Shown here: in pieces, positions 59,601 through 64,000 of the stretch
Position numbering within the stretch: the first letter of the stretch is position 1
Layout of the letters: each line of letters opens with the position of its first letter
NCBI GenBank assembly: GCA_034440575.1
Contig: JAOTOL010001643.1
Coordinates: forward strand, 1,154,501-1,218,500
Origin: Imbricaverruca yamaguchii
Lineage: Eukaryota > Arthropoda > Thecostraca > Neoverrucidae
Direction of reading: 5' to 3'
Length of the DNA: 64,000 nucleotides
Program-made: the position numbers and the translations under genes
The notes under the pieces: generated by a model
Seen by the model: the letters and a program-made list of their open reading frames with translations, nothing else
Told to the model about the DNA's origin: nothing
Database searches by the model: none

Positions 59601-62600
59601 GGTGGAGCACAGACAAAGGAAAGTGGAGCGATCAGTCCTTCGGTGAAGTTTAATCTTTACAATCAGATATATCCCGGCTCCCCTGATCTGTTTTTGAATT
59701 ACCAGAATCCATTCATAAGTCATCCACAGCACCGACTGCCGCATTTTTCGTCACAGCGCCGCGGCGGCGCTCCGACGGCGGCCGACGCGTGGTGTTAGAT
59801 GCCAATCGCAACGCAGCGCCATCACTGGAGACTTCAACGCCGGGCGCCCGGCAAATTTGTTTCTTTATCGGCCTGTCGCATATTTTGTTTATTGTTTGAT
59901 TTCGATTTGGTTTCGACCACAGGGTTTTTTTAGGTGATCTGCACGATAATTTCACTAAGCATAAGAAAAACCGTTCAGGCGACACACCCTAATGCATATG
60001 TTTCACTTCTCTTTACACGTAGTTCGGGCTATGTAGCCAGTCACCGGAGTGTTGTGTGGGCCGTCCCGCCCGACAGTGCGGGTGACCGGAGTGTTGTGTG
60101 GGCCGTCCCTCCCGACAGTGCGGGTGACCGGAGTGTTGTGTGGGCCGTCCCTCCCGACAGTGCGGGTGACCGGAGTGTTGTGTGGGCCCTCCCTCCCGAC
60201 AGTGCGGGTGACCGGAGTGTTGTGTGGGCCGTCCATCCCGACAGTGCGGGTGACCGGAGTGTTGTGTGGGCCGTCCCTCCCGACAGTGCGGGTGACCGGA
60301 GTGTTGTGTGGGCCCTCCCTCCCGACAGTGCGGGTGACCGGAGTGTTGTGTGGGCCGTCCCTGCCCGACAGTGCGGGTGACCGGAGTGTTGTATTGGCCG
60401 TTTCAGCGTGCGGCGGAATACTGCGGAGTCCCGGGCGCCCTCTCGTTTCCGCACACCGGCGTGCTGTACCCCCACAGTGTCCGCTGCACGTGGCGTATCA
60501 TCGCGCCACCCGGGAGGGTCCTCAACGTGACCTTCACACGCTTCCAGCTGGAGCAGTCTCCCGGCCGGTGTCGCTTCGACTGGCTGCAGGTGATCGTGAT
60601 GCTGCCGATGGTGGTGATGGTTGTGATGACGTACACTCCGGTGTCGGTAGTTGTTACGGCTCTGGGCTCGCCGTGGGCTGCGGTGTTTTGTCACCCGTGC
60701 CAAGCCGGTCTGCAGAGCTTTTTCCACCCCCTGGTCATGTCAGATACCAATCAGCGTCGGTAAAAATTCAAGATTATGAATATGATCATATAAGATCATC
60801 TGAAGCATTAAATAAATACATATTGTGCGCTTCAGGCCATGCGGCGTAAAGCATGGCTTTCAAGTCATTCAATGCACATGTCATGCTGAAACAGCTTCAT
60901 TCAGGCAAGGACAAGATTATAGATTGTAAATACGTGTGAAGTGCTCACGCATACCAACAAGACTACCACAAAAAAGAAAGAAAATAGGCAGCAATTCCAT
61001 CTGTGCAAGCTTCCACCATAGCCACTATATTACAAGATGTTCAGTGGCCGATTGCTCCCATGTCACTTTAAGGGCAAAATTACAGGGTAGAATGATTTGA
61101 TAATAAAACGAACTACAATTCGTAAAAGAGCTTGCTTCAATGGTGTTCAAATTTAGCCATAGGAATATAGTTACACCTCATTTAGAAACTGAAGTATAGG
61201 ATCTAGCATAGGAAGCCCACCCCGGTGGTGTTATGTATATATAGTGCATTATGTCCGCTCATTACAACTAACGCCCCGCCATCCTAGATGATGAGTATTC
61301 GCCAACCACATGTTGACTAAGATGCGTACCGGATGTATGCTATGATCCCAAGATGGCCTACGGCAATTGGCTTCATGAGGTCGGGTTTTGCGAGACCTTC
61401 TTTTCTTTGCTCCGCGCAACATTTTGTGGCAGCACAGCCATGCCGATCAACCATGACACTTCTAATGACTTTTTTTTTTAATCTCACAATTGGCAGTTTG
61501 GAGGAGAGGCATCATGGGATGGGGAAAGGATGCATTATGTTATTGAATATAATTTTCCGAAAATGAATTCCCACCAAGTGCAAGTTATTTTGTGTATTTT
61601 TAATTGGCTTGGACATGCCCGGCATTGCAAACCTCAAGCTTAACATTTGCAAAGCATTCCTGAAGGTAAAATGAGACCCTATGAGTGGATATGCCCCTCC
61701 ATCGGTAACGTACTTTGACAGAAATGATTGATCTTATCTTTCTCAGCTAACAACAGTGCCATTTGATACGACCTCCTTCTTTAAGTTACACAGATATTGT
61801 CAAAAATGCTATATTTTGGAGGGATTGTCATACATAATTGTGCTATTCTGTACGGCATTTCATACGAATCGCAGAAATACATGAAACGGATTTCTTAGCT
61901 AATGTCATCTGGTGTGCTGCAACAAGAGTTTGTCTGAAATAGCATTGTGAAGTGTGCAAAGCTGTTGTGGGATAGGGGTGGTACCACACAGTTCAGCAAT
62001 AAAGTAATGTTTATCACCTGACGAATGCTAGGTCGGTCTCCACTCAACTGAATTGTACCCAACGCGCAGCCTGTCTCGACATATAATGGTGTAGCACCTG
62101 TTGTTCCCATCAGCCAATGTGGCAGCAAGTTCCCTGATGTTCATCCATTGTAGCGGGCCCGCCACTATGCCAGCTCCCCCACCATCGTGTTGGTACGGTG
62201 GAGTACTCACCTCAGGGAGTTACCGCGAAACGGCTTAAGTTCAATAACAACGTGAACAACTACCTGTGCAGTGCAATGCAACGAGCACTTATGAAAATAA
62301 CGTAGCTGGTGGCAGTATAAATGAACTGCTTCTAGGATAGTATCACACGGTTCATCTGGCCCGACTTGACCTCAGATTCACGACGGGGAGAGCTCGGTTG
62401 CACCGACGCTGGGACGTTACTGTGGCACAAACACGCCCGGAGGCGGTAATTTGGTGACGACACACAACAGCCTCTACATGACATTTTTGTCAGATAGCGG
62501 TGTCAACGATATCGGCTTCGCCATGAACTGGAGCCTTATCGATCCTGGTAAGCAGCATGCCGCTCACGTTGTGCTTTGAACAACTCGCGATATTGCTGAT

Positions 62601-63665
62601 GGTGGTTGCTGCGACGACTCTATATTGTTGTCCACAACGTATATACGTCCCTTTCTTGTTCCAATTGCAGCATGCCGCATTGTACAGTATTAACCGGTAC
62701 CGTACAAGAGGTCTTCGACCGCCCCCTCATGCTTTTCGCGGATAGTGACGGAACGGCGCGCGGCAGCGCGCCGTTCGTTGTTATGTCAAACTTTTGAAGT
62801 CACGTCATCTAGGGTCAACGAGTTAATCTAGCTCAAGTGAGGTCACCTCCAAAAAGTTCAACCAGTCGTCACGCTTTAACGGATACAAGAAATTTTAATG
62901 AAACTTTCAGCGTTTGCTTATCCTTAGGGATGCAGCAAAACGTACGAGAGGAATTTGTCATTTTCCACGTTTTTGACTGCTTATAAATGTTGCATATTTG
63001 CCTATTAGAGTTCAAATGGAAGATTTTGGCTAGAGTAAGCATTTTTTATTAGGCAAGTAGACTTCCAACAACGTTTCTCGGTCTGCTCTACCCATTAGAA
63101 AAGGAAAATAAAAAACTTTTTAAAAATTCATTTCCGCAAAAATATAATTTTGATTTTTCTTTTGGTGGTGGGGGGGGGGGGGAATGTATGGCCCGGATCG
63201 ATTTCGCTGTCCTTTTCTGATTCCAAATAATTTTGTCTTCAAATATCCCCCAAAATGAATACGCAAAGCCAAAAACGTAATACAAGTCATGACAAGTCGT
63301 GAAAATCAAGCCCCCTAGTGATGCCACTTTTGGGGGAAATTGTTTTGGGGGTGGACCCGGGACCTACTTGTCGAGCGTTTTCGGATGACACCTCTTTCGT
63401 TTGCGTGTGACGCTTAGTTTGGATTTTAAAGGGGATTACTATTCCCCCCCCCCCCAGAGACGGTGTGTATGGATTTGACCGGAGAGACGGGGCGGGGTAA
63501 TAATGTATCAGTGCATCCTGGTCAGTGACTAATGTTTTACTTTCGACAAGTTTACCGTAATTTAGAGACGTATTTCCCGCTCAAAGAGAGATGATCCATT
63601 GGCACGCCTTAGCACCATGTGCTGCGTCCACGCCCGGCAAGTGTGCGTTTCTGCGCGACTTTTTC

Positions 63666-63709
<44 letters not shown>

Positions 63710-64000
63710 TGTGCGCGTGTGCGCGTGTGCGCGTGTGCGTGCGTGCGCGCGTGCGCGCGTGCGCGCGCGTGTGTGTGTGTGTGTGTGTGCGACACTCGAA
63801 GTGCGCACGTGTCTCGGCCGAGTGTGCCACTGAGCCGAGCGTGGCCGGCGACAGTGTGCGGCGGCGCGCTCAACAGCACCTACGGCACCATCAGCTCGCC
63901 CGGCTACCCGGGCCTCTACCCGCACAGTCGCGACTGCGTCTGGACGGTGGCGGCGCCGCTCGGCAAGCGGCTCAGCTTCCAGTTCGCCGTGCTGCAGCTG
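38359..64000 (+). CDS. CUBN (cubilin): Cubilin, 5' part: signal peptide, eight EGF-like modules, CUB1 and start of CUB2 (14 exons, runs off window)
   Basis: Large peripheral membrane endocytic receptor; in animals it works with amnionless to take up protein and vitamin-carrier ligands (kidney and gut in vertebrates, nephrocytes in flies). Coding pieces: 38359-38438, 38985-39099, 40229-40387, 42220-42360, 45781-45884, 48007-48145, 51664-51811, 52835-52935, 53315-53447, 54248-54433, 55949-56089, 60407-60589, 62376-62547, 63855-64000. Intron phases are consistent at every junction except 11/12, where a one-base indel in exon 12 explains the clash. The module order (N-terminal motif, coiled coil, eight EGF, then CUB repeats) is specific for cubilin. 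Mammalian cubilin has 27 CUB domains, so most of the gene lies to the right. Many exons abut tandem arrays made from their own splice-site sequence. Confidence 0.94.
38556..38692. repeat. (AT)n microsatellite in cubilin intron 1
   Basis: About 135 bp of nearly pure TA dinucleotide with a few TTTT or TTATT breaks. Confidence 0.97.
38765..38984 (+). repeat. 43-bp array ending at cubilin exon 2 acceptor
   Basis: About five diverged units with core GTGTGTGACGGATGTGCCGG followed by ACCACAGACCCGACCTGTGA. The last, altered unit supplies the acceptor itself (GCCTGTTGAG). Confidence 0.88.
38985..39099 (+). CDS. CUBN (cubilin): Cubilin exon 2, conserved N-terminal motif
   Basis: Starts after GTTGAG; its first base completes a codon begun in exon 1. 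Encodes [20 protein letters not shown] and [17 protein letters not shown], matching the conserved cubilin segment before the coiled coil (vertebrate equivalents read FLTGS...KLNDEDL). Ends in phase 0 at GTAGGT. The acceptor lies directly at the end of a 43-bp tandem array. Confidence 0.82.
39794..39838. repeat. Perfect 19-bp inverted repeat, 7-nt loop
   Basis: AATCTAAGACACTGGGCAT, loop ACGTTGA, then the exact reverse complement. Lies in cubilin intron 2. Confidence 0.95.
40229..40387 (+). CDS. CUBN (cubilin): Cubilin exon 3, coiled-coil segment
   Basis: CCCCTGCAG acceptor, phase 0. A glycine-rich start is followed by heptads [20 protein letters not shown], the trimerising coiled coil of cubilin. 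The donor CCGG/GTACCG at 40388 is chosen because it is the one that keeps phase 0 with exon 4; it is a non-ideal site, so the 3' end is less sure. Confidence 0.65.
40391..40935 (+). repeat. 17-bp array starting at cubilin exon 3 donor
   Basis: About 28 units of GTCACACCTGCACATCC with variants (GGACATCC, GGGCATCC) up to about 40862. Two later copies of the donor neighbourhood, GCCCGGGTACCGTCACACC at about 40878 and GCCAGGGTACCGTGACC at about 40922, repeat the exon-intron junction sequence. Confidence 0.92.
40940..41550 (+). repeat. 28-bp array in cubilin intron 3
   Basis: About 21 units with core GCACACCGCACCGTGACCGC followed by TCACACCT. It shares the CACACCTGCACA word with the adjacent 17-bp array, suggesting a common origin. 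Confidence 0.95.
41551..42219 (+). other. Cubilin intron 3, right part
   Basis: AT-rich remainder of the intron, with a cluster of inverted repeats at 41864-41970 and no gene. Confidence 0.5.
41864..41970. repeat. Cluster of fold-backs
   Basis: ACATTGTATTCCAC (41864-41877) and its exact reverse complement (41880-41893) are separated by two bases. Further right, ATTAGTAGGTCTG pairs with CAGACCTGCTAAT (one mismatch), and CCTGCTAATTAGCAGG is a 16-bp palindrome. Confidence 0.85.
42220..42360 (+). CDS. CUBN (cubilin): Cubilin exon 4, end of coiled coil and EGF1
   Basis: [16 protein letters not shown] continues the heptads, then [20 protein letters not shown] and [11 protein letters not shown]. 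Forty-seven codons, phase 0 at both ends; acceptor TGTGGCAG, donor GTGGGA. A donor-like 29-bp array follows directly. Confidence 0.93.
42393..42521 (+). repeat. 29-bp array of donor-like units after cubilin exon 4
   Basis: Four units with core AGGTAGGAGCACCACCT and preceding GCGTCAGGG or variants. Each holds a strong 5' splice-site match (CAGGTAGGAG or GAGGTAGGAG) and resembles the real junction CAG/GTGGGAGCA. Confidence 0.88.
42936..43259 (-). mobile_element. tRNA-derived SINE, family 2, copy B
   Basis: On the minus strand: GCCGCCCCGGTAGTTCAGTT (box A in TAGTTCAGTTGA-TAGAGCGC), then box B AGGGTTCGAGCC, a tRNA-unrelated body with CCCCCGGCTGGGAG, and an A-rich tail beyond 42940. Same family and orientation as 37155-37490. 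It lies in cubilin intron 4. Confidence 0.88.
43260..45780 (+). other. Cubilin intron 4, right part, no gene recognised
   Basis: About 2.5 kb with open stretches at 43653-44197 that have no family resemblance. Confidence 0.5.
45781..45884 (+). CDS. CUBN (cubilin): Cubilin exon 5, calcium-binding EGF2 start
   Basis: [20 protein letters not shown] then [19 protein letters not shown] is the calcium-binding EGF signature. Acceptor TTTGCAG, donor GTGAGA, ends in phase 2 within an Arg codon. Confidence 0.93.
45935..46245 (+). repeat. Diverged array after cubilin exon 5 donor
   Basis: Five units with core CACCGACAGTCACCAGACAG followed by GCTGAAACTGCTCCCTGCC-type pyrimidine-rich sequence. Unit length is about 52 bp on the right and longer on the left. 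Confidence 0.85.
46255..46440 (+). mobile_element. tRNA-derived SINE, family 1, second copy
   Basis: Box A in CAGCCCAGGGGTAAGTCGC, box B GGGTTCGAATCTC at about 46323-46335, body to TGTGTCGTAAAGCCAATAAC, then a short ACCAACTAACCAACC tail. The tail junction matches the copy at 29768. Confidence 0.87.
46441..47640 (+). other. Cubilin intron 5, no gene recognised
   Basis: AT-rich intronic DNA without recognised coding or RNA features. Confidence 0.5.
47689..48006 (+). repeat. Array of 3' splice-site units before cubilin exon 6, with two exon 6 relics
   Basis: About 11 units of 20-22 bp, core GTTGTGTTGCAGATGTTAGT. Each has a TTGCAG/ATGT-type acceptor, identical in kind to the real one. At 47881-47921 a unit continues into an exon 6 look-alike (about 41 nt, roughly 36 matching); a more diverged relic begins at 47689. 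Confidence 0.92.
48007..48145 (+). CDS. CUBN (cubilin): Cubilin exon 6, end of EGF2 and EGF3 start
   Basis: One base completes Arg, then [40 protein letters not shown] and KCICEQ. Phase 0 at the end with donor GTCAGG. Both edges are embedded in tandem arrays: a 20-bp array ends at the acceptor, and the last 35 nt are the first of 16 tandem units. Confidence 0.93.
48111..48670 (+). repeat. 35-bp x 16 array made from the 3' end of cubilin exon 6
   Basis: The unit is exactly the last 35 nt of exon 6 (48111-48145), starting GTCAGGCTGACGGTCACAAG and ending TGCATCTGCGAACAG. The span of 560 bp is 16 perfect-length units; substitutions are few (GGCCAC, GGTCTC, GAATAG variants). Every junction reads CAG/GTCAGG, the real donor. 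Confidence 0.98.
48671..49408 (+). other. Cubilin intron 6, middle part
   Basis: Unique sequence to about 49090, then diverged GTGTGTTGGGTGAGATGATG-type repeats of roughly 50-60 bp. No gene was recognised. Confidence 0.55.
49409..51663 (+). repeat. 35-bp array (~55 copies) of the cubilin exon 7 acceptor, with 814-bp higher-order duplication
   Basis: The unit contains GTGTCGTTGCAG, the real acceptor, then GGTTGGCGCCGCGC, the first 14 bases of exon 7, then TAAGTCAGG. Array blocks are about 49564-50222 and 50383-51663. The 155-bp non-array leader 49409-49563 recurs at 50223-50380 (offset 814 bp), so a leader plus about 19 units was duplicated as a block. Unit end variants (GTCAGG, GTCGGG, GGCAGG, GTCAGT) mark subfamilies. 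Confidence 0.98.
51664..51811 (+). CDS. CUBN (cubilin): Cubilin exon 7, end of EGF3 and calcium-binding EGF4
   Basis: [40 protein letters not shown] and SFRCGACPT. The acceptor GTCGTTGCAG is the last of about 55 copies; it is chosen because only this copy is followed by open EGF sequence in phase 0. Donor GTGCGG, phase 1. Confidence 0.92.
51812..52834 (+). other. Cubilin intron 7
   Basis: About 1 kb intron. Its last 100 bp carry a 23-bp array; the rest has no recognised feature. Confidence 0.55.
52727..52822 (+). repeat. 23-bp array before cubilin exon 8 acceptor
   Basis: Four units of ATCCATATTTATGACATACACC. The last one runs into the CATACCTTCTGCAG acceptor. Confidence 0.95.
52835..52935 (+). 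CDS. CUBN (cubilin): Cubilin exon 8, end of EGF4 and EGF5 start
   Basis: CTTCTGCAG acceptor. [20 protein letters not shown] then [13 protein letters not shown], with DIDEC as calcium signature. Donor GTAAGA, phase 0. Confidence 0.94.
53315..53447 (+). CDS. CUBN (cubilin): Cubilin exon 9, end of EGF5 and EGF6 start
   Basis: [40 protein letters not shown] and FHNP. Acceptor CCGGCAG, donor GTGCGT, phase 1. A poly-G run (about 53513-53526) sits in the intron 65 bp downstream. Confidence 0.92.
54248..54433 (+). CDS. CUBN (cubilin): Cubilin exon 10, end of EGF6 and EGF7
   Basis: TCGTCCTCAG acceptor after a pyrimidine-rich tract, phase 1. [60 protein letters not shown]. Donor GTATCG, phase 1. Confidence 0.92.
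54434..55948 (+). other. Cubilin intron 10, no gene recognised
   Basis: AT-rich 1.5-kb intron with a short (AACTG)n patch at about 55384-55410. Confidence 0.5.
55949..56089 (+). CDS. CUBN (cubilin): Cubilin exon 11, calcium-binding EGF8
   Basis: [20 protein letters not shown] then [20 protein letters not shown] and HCETRQQ, a complete EGF. Acceptor GTGTTCAG, donor GTAAGC, ends in phase 1. Confidence 0.95.
56591..56728. repeat. 25-bp array of near-palindromic units
   Basis: Five and a half units of CCTAGTCTACAGACTAGTCT plus AAGGA; CTAGTCTACAGACTAG is a 16-bp near-palindrome, so each unit can fold. Lies in cubilin intron 11. Confidence 0.95.
56783..56830. mobile_element. Possible hAT-type transposon terminus
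   Basis: CAGGTGTGTCAAACTCAAAC followed by a GC-rich block resembles the terminal inverted repeats of hAT-superfamily elements. The matching opposite terminus was not found in the window. Confidence 0.35.
56840..58345. other. Homopolymer-dominated, probably unreliable sequence
   Basis: Long A, G and C runs (for example the A blocks at 56944-56992, G runs near 57090-57135, C runs near 57690-57715) with almost no ordinary sequence. Open frames are lysine or glycine runs. It looks like failed consensus. Confidence 0.75.
58370..59333 (-). pseudogene. Degenerate transposon-like coding region
   Basis: Minus-strand reading 59333-58977 is open ([20 protein letters not shown], acidic and Ser-rich). 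Further 3' it breaks into frames with [12 protein letters not shown], then [38 protein letters not shown] and [13 protein letters not shown] (about 58620-58440). The R-P-x-x-W-F-V-C-x-L-x-x-N-E-L block resembles a multicopy arthropod protein family of transposon type that I cannot name with confidence. Stops interrupt it. Confidence 0.45.
59340..60040 (+). other. Cubilin intron 11, right part
   Basis: Contains a patch of CGATATC-rich sequence at 59342-59405 and a CpG-rich block at 59755-59850. No gene was recognised. Confidence 0.5.
60041..60406 (+). repeat. 42-bp array ending at cubilin exon 12 acceptor
   Basis: About 8.6 units with core GGTGACCGGAGTGTTGTGTG followed by GGCCGTCCCTCCCGACAGTG. 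The last unit mutates to GTGTTGTATTGGCCGTTTCAG and supplies the acceptor. Because 42 is a multiple of three, long open frames appear on both strands; these are not genes. Confidence 0.96.
60407..60589 (+). CDS. CUBN (cubilin): Cubilin exon 12, CUB1 first half, apparent one-base frameshift
   Basis: TTTCAG acceptor. In the phase delivered by exon 11 it opens CGGILRSPG, the standard CUB start. The rest of the CUB ([47 protein letters not shown]) is in another frame. Removing one G of the GGG at 60433-60435 would reconcile both halves and the exon 11 phase. The reading after the indel ends in phase 0 and joins exon 13 correctly. Confidence 0.88.
60590..62375 (+). other. Cubilin intron 12, no gene recognised
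   Basis: AT-rich 1.8-kb intron without recognised features. Confidence 0.5.
62376..62547 (+). CDS. CUBN (cubilin): Cubilin exon 13, CUB1 second half
   Basis: GACCTCAG acceptor, phase 0. [20 protein letters not shown], then [20 protein letters not shown] and [12 protein letters not shown], with the CUB pattern hDG...LGRYCG...N.hhhxFxSD...GF...W. Donor GTAAGC, phase 1. It has no internal start and is easily missed by ORF calling. Confidence 0.94.
62751..62776. repeat. 11-bp GC inverted repeat, 4-nt loop
   Basis: GAACGGCGCGC, loop GGCA, then the exact reverse complement GCGCGCCGTTC. Confidence 0.9.
63667..63790. repeat. (GCGT)n/(GT)n microsatellite before cubilin exon 14
   Basis: Begins as GCGT tetramers, passes through GTGCGC hexamers and ends as pure GT, 65 bp before the exon 14 acceptor. 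Confidence 0.95.
63855..64000 (+). CDS. CUBN (cubilin): Cubilin exon 14, CUB2 start, partial
   Basis: GGCGACAG acceptor, phase 1. [49 protein letters not shown]: a textbook CUB first half. It is open to the window end; the exon continues beyond. Confidence 0.93.

Larger units (their letters stand above)
62548..63854 (+). other. Cubilin intron 13
   Basis: Holds a short GC hairpin (62751-62776), poly-G and poly-C runs near 63169 and 63446, and a GTGC/GT microsatellite. No gene was recognised. Confidence 0.55.

Noticed and set aside
60003..60727. Minus- and plus-strand frames of over 220 codons near 60 kb
   Set aside because: Created by the 42-bp array, whose length is a multiple of three; the real coding content is the short cubilin exon 12.
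62751..62776. Hairpin as transcription terminator
   Set aside because: This is an intron of an RNA polymerase II gene, where hairpin terminators of the bacterial type do not apply.
63562..63925. His/Ala/Thr-rich minus-strand frames at the right edge
   Set aside because: They translate the GCGT/GT microsatellite and lie antisense to cubilin exon 14.

Overview
The window is eukaryotic nuclear DNA, most likely from an arthropod. There is no operon structure. Three conserved animal genes are split or flanked by GT-AG introns. The Ubc13 protein has arthropod-like residues in its tail. Short TAGGTT-type words are common, and tRNA-derived SINEs and CR1-type LINEs are present. A crustacean is my guess; the sequence alone does not settle it.

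Layout. (1) 221-7250, minus strand: a complete four-exon gene for the ubiquitin-conjugating enzyme UBE2N/Ubc13 (bendless), 153 residues, with a 36-bp minisatellite in intron 1. (2) 8.6-10.95 kb: a decayed CR1-like LINE interrupted by a roughly 957-bp insertion with about 200-bp direct terminal repeats. (3) 12.6-13.3 kb and 18.8-19.0 kb: copies of a local GC-rich repeat. (4) 13.8-18.5 kb (plus) and 21.3-25.8 kb (minus): two nearly identical full-length CR1 retrotransposons in inverted orientation, separated by 2.7 kb. The minus copy is nearly intact, with one homopolymer frameshift visible in each ORF. The plus copy is riddled with small gaps. (5) 26.7-30.6 kb: TIMM17, an inner-membrane protein-import gene whose coding region is one exon, preceded by a tRNA-derived SINE with a (CCAA)n tail. 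(6) 30.6-38.3 kb: no recognised gene, a 47-bp minisatellite and a second SINE family. (7) 38.36-64.0 kb, plus strand: the 5' part of a cubilin gene, 14 exons coding for a signal peptide, an N-terminal motif with coiled coil, eight EGF-like modules, CUB1 and the start of CUB2. It runs off the right edge.

The most striking feature is in cubilin. Many exons directly touch tandem-repeat arrays built from their own splice-site regions. The last 35 nt of exon 6 are repeated so that 16 units lie in a row, each junction re-creating a 5' splice site. The exon 7 acceptor plus the first exonic bases is repeated about 55 times over 2.1 kb, each unit re-creating a 3' splice site. Similar arrays lie at exons 2, 3, 4, 5, 8 and 12. 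Cubilin exon 12 also appears to carry a one-base frameshift, which may be a sequence error.

The three host genes do not form a functional unit: one is a ubiquitin enzyme, one a mitochondrial translocase subunit and one an endocytic receptor. Parts of the window (16.8-18.45 kb and 56.8-58.35 kb) look like poorly polished long-read consensus and should be treated with caution.
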